Below, piece by piece: positions 8,074 to 16,098 of a stretch of DNA of 40,585 nucleotides. The stretch covers positions 1 through 40,585 of the forward strand of contig JAFASN010000067.1 in NCBI GenBank assembly GCA_019244415.1, read 5' to 3'. The notes beneath the pieces were generated by a model. That model made no database searches. It was not told where the DNA came from and worked only from the letters and a program-made list of their open reading frames with translations. Made by a program: the position numbers and the translations under genes. The number at the start of each line of letters is the position of its first letter. Position 1 is the stretch's first letter. The stretch comes from Verrucomicrobiota bacterium. Lineage in GTDB: Bacteria; Verrucomicrobiota; Verrucomicrobiia; Chthoniobacterales; UBA10450.

Positions 8074-9063
8074 TCAATTCAATAGCCAATGAAGCAGCGC
8101 CCGCTGCACGTGAAATCGATTTTCCGCTTCGTCGACGACGCGGCTCCATTCGCCATCGAGTACTTCATCCGCCACTTCCACGTTCCTGCGTACGGGAAGA
8201 CAGTGAAGAAATATCGCGTCCTTCGCCGCTCCCGCCATTTGGCGCGCCGAGAGCATCCAATCCGCATGAGGCGAGTCGGCGTCGTTCACACGCTCGCGCG
8301 ACGTAGAAGGTCCCCAGGCTTTCGCATACACTACGCATACATCTTGCAACGCCCGTTCCTGCTCACAAAAAAAAGAAATGCTGCCGCCGGCGGCCTCGGC
8401 GTACGCGTGCGCTTCGCCGATTATCTCGCGGTGCAGCTCGAAACCTGGCGGATGCGCAATGCGAATCTCGCAACCGCGCATCGCGGCCGTGAGAAGAAAT
8501 GAGTTCGGGACCGCCTTTGGCAAAGGCTTGATGTGCGGCGCCCATGTCAAAAGCACCGGCAAACATCTCGTCGCACCGAATTGCTCCTCGATTGTCATCA
8601 AATCCGCCAGCCCCTGGCACGGATGCTCGCGCGCACTTTCCAGATTCAACGTGGGCACCGTCGCGTACTTTCGAAACGCCCGCATAAGCGCATCGCGGCA
8701 ATCTTCTTCGTCATTGCCGTCCGTGGAGAAGCTGCGGACACCGAGCGCATCCACGTAACGGCTCAGGACCGGCACAGCTTCCCTTAGATGCTCCGCACAC
8801 TCCCCGTTCATCACCGCTCCGACACGGTGTTCCAATTTCCAACTTTCGCTCCCCGCCTCGATCATGATCGCGCTCCCTCCGCCTCGCGCCATCACTGCTT
8901 CGAACGACGCACGGGTGCGCAGTGACGGATTGAAGAAAACAAGGCCCAAGACTTTACCCTCAAGATGCTTGCGATGAGGCTGCCGCTTCCATGACTTTGC
9001 CGCAGCGAGGATTTCTTCGACTACCTCGCAGCCCAGATCGGCAATTCGCGTGGCGTGTTTCAC
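8074..9063 (-). CDS. N-acylornithine carbamoyltransferase (acetyl/succinylornithine type), not a classical ornithine carbamoyltransferase
   Basis: It transfers a carbamoyl group to an N-acylated ornithine. The 329-residue protein has the carbamoyl-phosphate loop FFNPSLRTRASFE (residues 43-55), VMNGECAEH (84-92), HPCQGLADLMT, YAKAWG and HCLPVRRNV (near 287-295). These match Xanthomonas acetylornithine transcarbamylase from memory, without gaps across 43-92, and differ from ArgF. The residue equivalent to the acetyl-specificity Glu92 is Ala90. The Lys equivalent to the carboxylated Lys302 is Glu296. In the literature as I recall it, replacing Glu92 by small residues or Pro gives succinylornithine specificity. 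The GTG start overlaps the argD stop as GTGA. Family assignment is confident; acyl specificity is inferred. Confidence 0.88.
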   Translation of the reverse strand: MKHATRIADLGCEVVEEILAAAKSWKRQPHRKHLEGKVLGLVFFNPSLRTRASFEAVMARGGGSAIMIEAGSESWKLEHRVGAVMNGECAEHLREAVPVLSRYVDALGVRSFSTDGNDEEDCRDALMRAFRKYATVPTLNLESAREHPCQGLADLMTIEEQFGATRCLPVLLTWAPHIKPLPKAVPNSFLLTAAMRGCEIRIAHPPGFELHREIIGEAHAYAEAAGGSISFFCEQERALQDVCVVYAKAWGPSTSRERVNDADSPHADWMLSARQMAGAAKDAIFLHCLPVRRNVEVADEVLDGEWSRVVDEAENRFHVQRALLHWLLN

Positions 9064-10202
9064 GCGTATATGTGAATTGCGTTCCCGAGCGCCGCGATCG
9101 CCTCGTCACTAATATTCAGTGGCGGCATGAGCCGAAGAATCTCCGCATCAGAGCTGCTGCCGACAAGAATGCCAGAATCTTCGAGGTGCTTTTTTAACCG
9201 CGTCGCATTATCCGGCACGCGCAACCCTAGCAATAAGCCTGCACCTCGCACCTCGCGCACGCATGTTTTCCGAAGTACGGCGCGAATTTTCGTTTCCGCC
9301 TCGATCGCATGTTGCATCAATTGTTCATCATTGATGATTTTGAGCGTGGCCAGCAGCGCTGCGCACGCAAGCGGCGAACCGCCAAAGGTGCTGCCCAGGT
9401 CGCCCGGTTTGAGCTGCATGGCCATGCTTTCACTCATCAGCAGCGCGCCCATCGGCACACCCGAGGCGATGCCTTTCGCCGTCGTGATTATGTCAGCCAT
9501 GATTCCGTACTTCGAAGCAGCGAAAGGCGCCCCGAGCCTGCCCATCCCCGTCTGCACCTCGTCGAAAATCAGCAACGCGCCGGAGGCACGCGTGCGCTCG
9601 CGCAACTTTTCCAGCAATCCCCTATCCACTTCGCGAATGCCGGCCATACTTTGGACCGGTTCGAGGATAACGGCGGCAACGTCGTCGAACGCCAACGAAT
9701 CTAACGCAGCTTCACTGTTCCAAGCCAGACGCGTACAGGGCGCGACAAGAGCCCGGTACGGGTCGCTAATTTTCGCGTCGTCCGTGACTGACAGCGACAG
9801 AGTGGTGCGCCCGTGCCAGCCGCCTTCAAATGCGACGAAACGATTTCGGCCCGTCACCTTCGCCGCGATTTTCAGCGCGTTCTCATTCGCCTCGCTGCCG
9901 CTGTTGCAAAAGAACACGCTGCGAGCGCCGACATCGCCCTGAGAATTTGCAAAATCAATCAGTGCGTCGGCGGCTTTATCGCGCACCGGCACTTCCGCGG
10001 CGCAACTATAGAAGAGCAGCTCTCCCGCTTGCTGGCAGATCGCGGCAACAACTTTCGCATGCGAATGACCCGTGCTGCAGACGCAATGGCCACCGTAAAA
10101 ATCAAAGTAACGTTTTCCTGCCGCGTCAAAGATGCAGTCGGCGACGCCGCGAACAACTTGGAATGGCCAGGGGCGGTAAGTTGGCAAAAGGCTCCCGCTC
10201 AC
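9060..10202 (-). CDS. argD: acylornithine aminotransferase (ArgD, PLP-dependent)
   Basis: ArgD transfers an amino group from glutamate to the acylated glutamate semialdehyde, making acylornithine, the substrate for the next gene's carbamoyltransferase. The 380-residue class III aminotransferase shows NSGSEANE (100-107), EGGWHGRT (126-133), FDEVQTGMGR (213-222) and the PLP-binding Lys243 in TTAKGIASG. It is the first arginine gene of the operon. The gap to the upstream secreted hydrolase is only 19 bases, so the promoter may lie either there or upstream of that hydrolase near 11293-11357. Class III aminotransferases are promiscuous, so the assignment leans partly on context, which is unambiguous here. 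Confidence 0.93.
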   Translation of the reverse strand: MSGSLLPTYRPWPFQVVRGVADCIFDAAGKRYFDFYGGHCVCSTGHSHAKVVAAICQQAGELLFYSCAAEVPVRDKAADALIDFANSQGDVGARSVFFCNSGSEANENALKIAAKVTGRNRFVAFEGGWHGRTTLSLSVTDDAKISDPYRALVAPCTRLAWNSEAALDSLAFDDVAAVILEPVQSMAGIREVDRGLLEKLRERTRASGALLIFDEVQTGMGRLGAPFAASKYGIMADIITTAKGIASGVPMGALLMSESMAMQLKPGDLGSTFGGSPLACAALLATLKIINDEQLMQHAIEAETKIRAVLRKTCVREVRGAGLLLGLRVPDNATRLKKHLEDSGILVGSSSDAEILRLMPPLNISDEAIAALGNAIHIYA

Positions 10203-10221
10203 TCGTTATACCTCCACCAGT

Positions 10222-11292
10222 TCACTGTTTTGCCGTTTGCTGAAGCAGCTTCTCGAGCTCGTCTTTCCATAACGCGGCGACGGTGTGACTGCCGTGACCG
10301 CGCGTTTTCTCGCTCAGCGGAATGATCACCGCACGGCCGTGCGGCACCCGTTTGATTTCGGCCTGGAGAATCCCTAACTCCGGCGGGTTGATGAGATCGT
10401 CAGCGGAATTAATCGCCAGCAGTGGCGCCGTGATTTTCTCCAGGTCGGGGCCGGGATCGTAATCGTGCGACGCCTCAAGGGCGTAGAGCACGTTATTGGC
10501 ATCATCCACTTTGACGATCTCACGGACGAATTTGTCGAGCACCTCGTCGGTCTTCGCGAGGGTCGGCGCTTCCTTTTGCCGGAGCACGGGATTGCTGCTC
10601 ATGAACCAGAGCATCTCCGCCGCGGTGCGGAGACTGGGCGGCTGCGCCTTGTACTCACCATTCTGCCACGCAGGGTCGTTGCGAATCGCATCGATGATGA
10701 CTCGCCGCCACGCCCGATTGCGCCCGGAAATTTGCGTCGGCAGACAGGCAAGCGGCATGAGCGCGTCCATGAATTCCGGGTGCGTCTCGCCCCAGAGCCA
10801 CGTGTGCATGCCGCCCATCGATGTCCCCGTGACGAGGCGGGCGTGATTTACGCCGAGGCCATCGGTGAGCAAACGGTACTGCGCCTCGACCATGTCGCGA
10901 TAGCCGTAGCGCGGAAATTTCGCGTGCAAACCATCGCTCGGCTTGCTCGATTTGCCGTGCCCGATTCCATCCGGCAGCACGATGAAAAACTTGGTCGCAT
11001 CCAGCGGCTGATCTTTGCCGAACAGTTCGCCCGCAAATTCCGGTCGGATGAATTGCGCGCCGCTGCCGGTTGTTCCATGCATGATGAGTACAGCGTTGGC
11101 CGTTTTTCCCTGCGCGTCCTTCTCCGGCGTGCCGATGGTCCGATAATGAATGCGCAGCTCTGGTAATGTCTCGCGATCGGTGAAATGGAAATCGCGAATG
11201 GTGAAATCGTTCTCCACCGGCGCGGGGTAATCGGCGGCGAACGCGTTCGCCGCACAGGCCAGGGCAAACACGAGAGATGGAAAAATTTTCAT
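10222..11292 (-). CDS. secreted alpha/beta-hydrolase of the MetX-like group
   Basis: The protein begins with a signal peptide (hydrophobic stretch ending near AFAADYP, about residue 20) and has an alpha/beta-hydrolase fold with nucleophile Ser158 in GTSMGG, a late Asp in NSADDL and a C-terminal His in GHGSH. It resembles homoserine O-acetyltransferase-like hydrolases, but the signal peptide puts it outside the cytoplasm, so it is unlikely to be a methionine enzyme. A GTG-Ile-ATG sequence allows a start two codons upstream; the ATG at 11292 was preferred. It precedes argD by 19 bases on the same strand and may share its transcript, although no arginine role is evident. Confidence 0.82.
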   Translation of the reverse strand: MKIFPSLVFALACAANAFAADYPAPVENDFTIRDFHFTDRETLPELRIHYRTIGTPEKDAQGKTANAVLIMHGTTGSGAQFIRPEFAGELFGKDQPLDATKFFIVLPDGIGHGKSSKPSDGLHAKFPRYGYRDMVEAQYRLLTDGLGVNHARLVTGTSMGGMHTWLWGETHPEFMDALMPLACLPTQISGRNRAWRRVIIDAIRNDPAWQNGEYKAQPPSLRTAAEMLWFMSSNPVLRQKEAPTLAKTDEVLDKFVREIVKVDDANNVLYALEASHDYDPGPDLEKITAPLLAINSADDLINPPELGILQAEIKRVPHGRAVIIPLSEKTRGHGSHTVAALWKDELEKLLQQTAKQ

Positions 11293-11312
11293 GATCACTG
11301 GACACGGTGTAC

Positions 11313-11368
11313 AGGATGAACGGGATTAAAGGCAGACAAATCTAGACCCGCGTACTTGTGTTCATCCT
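11313..11368. repeat. 9-bp perfect inverted repeat in a divergent promoter gap
   Basis: AGGATGAAC at 11313-11321 is the reverse complement of GTTCATCCT at 11360-11368, with 38 bases between. The left arm is also part of two near-direct decamers (11311-11320 and 11321-11330) sharing a GGAT-AA core. The gap separates the MetX-like hydrolase/arg genes (-) from the DUF2891 gene (+), and the right arm lies just inside the latter's start. It could be a regulator site or a fragment of a dispersed repeat; nothing here distinguishes these. Confidence 0.45.
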
Positions 11369-12467
11369 ATCTCGCACACTCCGATGGTTTGGCTTGCTCT
11401 TTGCCGTGCCGCTAATCGCCGCGGCCGCCGATGCGCCGCAGTTCAACGCCCACGCCGCTGAGCGTTTTGCCAAGCTCGCGCTCGCCTGCGTGAGCAAAGA
11501 GTACCCGAACCATATCAGCCATGTACTTAACAGCGATGCTGATGTCGCTGCGCCACGCACGCTCACGCCCTGCTTCTATGGCTGCTACGACTGGCATTCA
11601 TCGGTGCACGGGCACTGGTTGCTGGCGCGGCTGATCCGTACTTTTCCTGACGCGCCGTTTGCACCGGAAGCACGTGCAGCTCTGAAGAAGAGCCTTAGCA
11701 GCGAGAATGTGAAGACGGAAGCAGTGTACTTGCGCGGCGCCGGTCGGGCGAGCTTCGAACGCCCGTACGGTTTGTCGTGGCTGCTTCAGCTCGCGATGGA
11801 ATTGCGCGAATGGGATGATCCTGACGCGCGGCAGGTGTCGGCCAATCTTCGTCCACTGGAAGATGCGGCTGTGCAACGCCTGAGTACGTGGCTGCCCAAG
11901 CTGTCGCACCCGGTGCGCATCGGCGAGCATGACCAAACCGCGTTCAGCATGGGATTGATGCTGGATTACGCACGCGCGGTCGGGAACACGGAATTCGAGA
12001 AGCTGCTGGTCCGTAAAGCAAAGGAATTTTTTCTCGCCGACAGAAATGCGCCGCTGGCTTATGAGCCTTCCGGTGAAGATTTCCTTTCGCCCAGCCTGGG
12101 TGAAGCGGATTTGATGCGGCGCGTACTTTCGCCGGAGGAATTTGCGAAATGGCTCGGTGAATTTCTGCCGCAGATTCCGAAGAACGGCAGCATCGATTGG
12201 CTGCCGGTGACTGTTTCTCCTGATCCCAGCGATCCGAAACTCGCGCATCTCGATGGATTAAACCTCAGCCGCGCCTGGATGCTGGAAGGCATCCTCTCGC
12301 AATTGCCCCCTGATGATGCGCGGCGCGCTTCGTTGCAAGCCCCGGTCGATGCCCATGCACGTGCCGGTCTCGCCGCCGTTACCGGTGAACATTACGAGGG
12401 CGGTCACTGGTTGGGCAGCTACGCCGTTTACCTCGTGACAAAACGAGGCATCACAGCGAAACACTGA
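11358..12467 (+). CDS. DUF2891 family secreted protein
   Basis: The 369-residue protein has a signal peptide (hydrophobic core about residues 8-24, AAAADAP cleavage region) followed by a domain rich in the conserved blocks of DUF2891: FYGCYDWHSSVHGHW, FERPYGLSWLL, EPSGEDFLSP, HLDGLNLSRAW and GGHWLGSYAVY. The family is alpha-helical and has no established activity to my knowledge; the conserved His, Trp and Asp residues suggest an enzyme, perhaps sugar-related, but that is only inference. The start is GTG at 11358. It is divergent from the MetX-like hydrolase and 138 bases upstream of ccsA. Confidence 0.85.
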   Translation: MFILSRTLRWFGLLFAVPLIAAAADAPQFNAHAAERFAKLALACVSKEYPNHISHVLNSDADVAAPRTLTPCFYGCYDWHSSVHGHWLLARLIRTFPDAPFAPEARAALKKSLSSENVKTEAVYLRGAGRASFERPYGLSWLLQLAMELREWDDPDARQVSANLRPLEDAAVQRLSTWLPKLSHPVRIGEHDQTAFSMGLMLDYARAVGNTEFEKLLVRKAKEFFLADRNAPLAYEPSGEDFLSPSLGEADLMRRVLSPEEFAKWLGEFLPQIPKNGSIDWLPVTVSPDPSDPKLAHLDGLNLSRAWMLEGILSQLPPDDARRASLQAPVDAHARAGLAAVTGEHYEGGHWLGSYAVYLVTKRGITAKH

Positions 12468-12605
12468 GCCGCGCATCGCTGCCGGCGCGGGCGACCGCCG
12501 CGCAATCGAATACCCCGATGGCGGCTCTTTGATCTCGATACCCTGCCGATTTTGCACGCAAGGCTGCAACGTTGCTGAGCCGGGGCGCGCGAGTAATTTC
12601 AGGGT

Positions 12606-14300
12606 GTGAGACACTGTAATTTTTTCGTCCTGCTGTTTTGTCTGGCAGCCGGCAGCTTGTTCGCCCAGCAAAACGAAAACACGCGCCTGGACTTCAAGCA
12701 GTTCGGTCTGCTCGCCATTCAGGACAACGGCCGACGCAAGCCGATCGACACCTTTGCGCGGCAGACGCTGACGCAACTCACCGGGCGCTCCAGTTACACG
12801 GACAAGAATGGGCGCAACTGGAGCGGGCCCGACTTCGTACTCTCGGCTTTGCTGGCGACGCACGACTGGAAAAGCGAGCCGGTGATTCTCGTCTCGTACG
12901 GCAAACTTAAGGAAGCGCTGGGGCTGGAGAAAACGCAGCGGCGTTTTACCTTCAACGAACTGGCGAACTCGGGCGCGTTGCAGCGCATCGCCAACGAAGC
13001 CCGGGCAATCAAACGCGCTGAGAAATCCCTCGACCGTACGCAGCAGGAAGCGCTGAGCGTTGCTGATCGGGTCGCGCTTTTCGCGCGGCTGCTCGATGGC
13101 AGCGCGTTCCTCATCGTGCCTTCGAAAGACGTTCTTGATCCATGGCTCGCACCTGACCCGGCGCTTTTGGCGGAGCATTACTCTGAGCAACAACTCGCGC
13201 CTGTGCTCGCCTCGTTGCCGAAAACGATGCAAGCCTATGTCTCAGGCGATTCGTTCAGCTTTAGCTCGGGCTCTCGTGAACTCCGGGATCAACTGCGCGC
13301 GCTTTCCCCATCGGTTTACCCGAGCGAACGGCAGCTTCGCCTCGAATACTTTTACAATCATTTCGAAGGATTCTACCGCGCCATCTGGCTTTACGCGATC
13401 GCCATTGTCCTGCTCCTGGTCGCGCATCTGCGCCGTCGCGGGTCCATTCTGCGCGCGGCAGGAGTCTTCGTCGCCGTCGCGGGCCTCGCCTGTCACGCCG
13501 CCGGGATCATCCTGCGTTGCATGATCGCCGGGCGCCCGCCGGTCACGAACATGTATGAATCAATCATCTGGGTTTCGTTCGCAGTCTCGTTTTTCGGGAT
13601 GATTTTCTTCGCGCGCTATCGCACGCCCATTTACCTGCTGGCGGCTTTGCCGGTTACCTCCACCGCGCTCCTGCTCGTCTTCCAAATGCCGATTGCCATG
13701 CCGGCGAGCATCGACCCGCTCGTGCCGGTCTTGCGCGATAACTTCTGGCTCACGATTCACGTGCTCACCATCACGCTGAGCTACGCGGCGTTCGCCCTCG
13801 CCATGGGGTTCGGGCATATCCTGCTCTTCAGGTACGCGCGGCATCCACGTGAAACCCGGGCCGATGCACCCATGCATTTCTGGCTTTACCGCGTACTCCA
13901 GCTCGGCGTACTGCTCCTCGCCGCTGGCACAATCCTCGGCGGCGTCTGGGCCAACTATTCCTGGGGCAGATTCTGGGGCTGGGATCCGAAAGAAACCTGG
14001 GCGCTGATCGCACTGCTTTGCTACATAACGACGCTGCACGGCCGACTGGCTGGATGGTGGACACAGTTCGGCCTCGTCGTCGCCAGCGTTGTCTGTTTCC
14101 TCGCCGTACTAATGGCGTGGTATGGAGTCAATTTCGTCCTCGGCAAAGGACTCCACAGTTATGGCTTCGGCATCGGCGGCGAAAGCTATGTCGCCACCTT
14201 CGTTATTGCCGATCTCCTCTTTGTAGCTTTCGCAGTGTGGCGCTACCGCAGCAGCAGACGCGTAAGTGCGCCGGCCGAGCTGGAAGAAGTCGCCGTTTAG
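12606..14300 (+). CDS. ccsA: cytochrome c biogenesis protein CcsA/CcsBA-type (system II haem lyase)
   Basis: This membrane protein delivers haem and ligates it to apocytochrome c outside the cytoplasmic membrane. The 564-residue product has a signal-like N-terminus and a long extracytoplasmic region (about 25-255) containing NGRRKPIDTFARQ, which resembles the equivalent part of Bacteroidetes-type CcsBA proteins. About eight transmembrane helices follow from residue 260. The haem-handling WWD motif is visible as WGRFWGWDPKETW in the C-terminal half, with conserved histidines flanking it (IHVLTITLSYA, LHSYGFG). The GTG start at 12606 is the only reasonable one. No separate ccsB or thioredoxin gene is adjacent. 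It converges on the Deg protease gene. Confidence 0.9.
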   Translation: MRHCNFFVLLFCLAAGSLFAQQNENTRLDFKQFGLLAIQDNGRRKPIDTFARQTLTQLTGRSSYTDKNGRNWSGPDFVLSALLATHDWKSEPVILVSYGKLKEALGLEKTQRRFTFNELANSGALQRIANEARAIKRAEKSLDRTQQEALSVADRVALFARLLDGSAFLIVPSKDVLDPWLAPDPALLAEHYSEQQLAPVLASLPKTMQAYVSGDSFSFSSGSRELRDQLRALSPSVYPSERQLRLEYFYNHFEGFYRAIWLYAIAIVLLLVAHLRRRGSILRAAGVFVAVAGLACHAAGIILRCMIAGRPPVTNMYESIIWVSFAVSFFGMIFFARYRTPIYLLAALPVTSTALLLVFQMPIAMPASIDPLVPVLRDNFWLTIHVLTITLSYAAFALAMGFGHILLFRYARHPRETRADAPMHFWLYRVLQLGVLLLAAGTILGGVWANYSWGRFWGWDPKETWALIALLCYITTLHGRLAGWWTQFGLVVASVVCFLAVLMAWYGVNFVLGKGLHSYGFGIGGESYVATFVIADLLFVAFAVWRYRSSRRVSAPAELEEVAV

Positions 14301-14342
14301 TTTTCCTAGGCCCGATAGGGCGTTCAGGTAGCGTTGCGCTAG

Positions 14343-15989
14343 CTACTTGGGTTTGGCATTCCAAATCTTCAGCATATCGGAAGAGCCTTGGCTGCGGACT
14401 CCGTTGTCAATGAGGATACTTTCGGTGTCGTCGATCATTTCCTTGCGCGGAAACACAATGGTTTCGCCACCACCGCGGCGGTCAAACTCGATTCTGATAA
14501 ACTCGTCTTTCGAATCGCGTAGAAGCTCAACCAGGTTAGCCAGGTTTTTGACGTCGTGGCCGTTGATACTTTTAACTACCTGGGGCGAAGGACTGCTATA
14601 TCCCCTCGATAGCTTGTGCGGGAAAAACGGAGACGAAACAAACACGATCCGTTCTCCTGGGAATTTCGTCTTGTCGCCGTAACGGGTAACGAGCGGACTG
14701 CCGGCATAGGATAACCCCAGGAGCCAGTCGGCGCCCCGGCTTATCCTGGCTAGCCCGCTAACGAGCGACGTCGTAGCCTCTGAAAACACGACTGGACCGA
14801 GGATGAAATAGGAAGGATAGCCGCCCCGCTCTTCCGGCATGACCAATGGTAGATCAGGTGGCACCGGAAGATCGATGTGCATTTCTTTCCCCGCGCGGAC
14901 GATCGTTAGAGGGACGGTGCCATCCCGCGCAACAGACTGGACAAGATATTGAAATCGAACGCGCAGATCCGTTCCCAGAGGGATCATGCCCTGATCGTCG
15001 ATTCGAGTATCGCTAATTTTCGTGATCACGTCCCATTCCTTCAGCGGATAGGAAGTGTCGGTGCGCGTGGGCTGATGCACCACAATTCCTTGAATCGAAT
15101 AATTGAGTTTCAGGAACGACCGCAGCGCCGGGTTCTCCAGCGTTTGCAGCAGGTCATACATGGCGGGCTTCCCATCGTAATGACCATCGGCAACATCTTT
15201 CAGAAACAGGTCAATTTCCTCACACGGAATGATGTAACCGATGTTCTCCGTGCCACCGAGGTGACTGAACGCCAGCCCGATCATCTCGTCATCCACCACG
15301 GCTGGCCCTCCACTATTCCCCGGATTAATCGCGGCGTCGATCTGGATGCGGAGCCCGGAAACGGGAAAGTTATAGGGCGTGAACTCGATGCGTGAGACGA
15401 TGCCTCGAGTAACGGACAGACTTGTTCCACCCGTTGGGTAACCGTAAACCGTCACCGCATCCCTGACTTCGGGAAGCTTTTGGGCGCGTGGCAGAACGCG
15501 ATGCGAGTCGAAGAATTTCTCGTCATCGAGTTTCAAAACCGCAAGGTCAATACCGGGCGCGATGCTTTCAACTGTTGCCGATATTTTGTCGCCGCCTTGG
15601 TTCGCCTGAACTTCCACCTGGCTAGCGTATAGAACGACGTGCGCATTAGTCAGGATCCTTTTCCCCTGGATAACGACTCCTGATCCGCTCACCTCGTACG
15701 GAGGCAGCTTGGTCCAGGGCTTGTAGTAATCAGGATAAAGCGCGGTGGTGAAAACTTTCACGACCGAGCTTTCGACTGAGCTGGATGGCGACGCGTGCGG
15801 GATGGGAGCCGCCGCGGCGGTCGGAGCTGTATTCGCGGGTGGTTCGACTTGCAGACTGAGCCCAGGCGATAGCGCCGGTGAGGCGGAGCTTCCAGGTTCA
15901 ACAGCGTGCGTTGTGGAAATGAATGCGAGCGACATGACGCATATCGAGAGTGCGAAACCAGGGCCGCTCAGCCGCAAGAAGAAACTCAT
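14343..15989 (-). CDS. secreted Deg/HtrA-type serine protease with PDZ-like C-terminus
   Basis: The product, about 548 residues from this ATG, has a signal peptide (hydrophobic core ending near STTHAVEP) and a low-complexity Ser/Pro/Ala linker. A trypsin-like domain follows with His117 in LTNAHVV, Asp148 in GIDLAVLKL and Ser226 in GNSGGPA. Two regulatory-domain regions follow, the last containing VKSINGHDVKNL. The layout and the SGSGVVI start of the protease domain recall plant Deg9-like enzymes rather than DegP. The frame is open to an ATG 25 codons upstream (16064), but the chosen start gives a proper signal peptide. Bases 14343-15690 hold no GTAC, against the window's frequent use of that word. 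Confidence 0.85.
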   Translation of the reverse strand: MSFFLRLSGPGFALSICVMSLAFISTTHAVEPGSSASPALSPGLSLQVEPPANTAPTAAAAPIPHASPSSSVESSVVKVFTTALYPDYYKPWTKLPPYEVSGSGVVIQGKRILTNAHVVLYASQVEVQANQGGDKISATVESIAPGIDLAVLKLDDEKFFDSHRVLPRAQKLPEVRDAVTVYGYPTGGTSLSVTRGIVSRIEFTPYNFPVSGLRIQIDAAINPGNSGGPAVVDDEMIGLAFSHLGGTENIGYIIPCEEIDLFLKDVADGHYDGKPAMYDLLQTLENPALRSFLKLNYSIQGIVVHQPTRTDTSYPLKEWDVITKISDTRIDDQGMIPLGTDLRVRFQYLVQSVARDGTVPLTIVRAGKEMHIDLPVPPDLPLVMPEERGGYPSYFILGPVVFSEATTSLVSGLARISRGADWLLGLSYAGSPLVTRYGDKTKFPGERIVFVSSPFFPHKLSRGYSSPSPQVVKSINGHDVKNLANLVELLRDSKDEFIRIEFDRRGGGETIVFPRKEMIDDTESILIDNGVRSQGSSDMLKIWNAKPK

Positions 15990-16098
15990 ACGCGCAAAAG
16001 AAGCAGTTGTTGCTCTTAAAGCCGAGATATTTGTCGAATAGGTACAGACCCTTACATATCCCATCTGGTGTCGTCATCACGCGCGAAAAGCCTTTGCA

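Noticed and set aside
8074-9063. Calling the carbamoyltransferase a classical ArgF
   Set aside because: The VMNGECAEH, YAKAWG and HCLPVRRNV blocks match the acylornithine branch, and the operon has a deacylase acting downstream.
12258-13232. 324-codon open frame on the - strand
   Set aside because: Lies antisense to ccsA and the end of the DUF2891 gene, both with clear family motifs. Composition (Arg/Gln/Gly-rich) is typical of a GC-rich shadow frame.
14310-14321. GCCC-GATA-GGGC hairpin, and the similar one at 17007-17020, as bidirectional terminators at convergent gene ends
   Set aside because: Stems are only four to five base pairs and no T-run follows; the shared GGCCCGATA string is curious but too weak to call.
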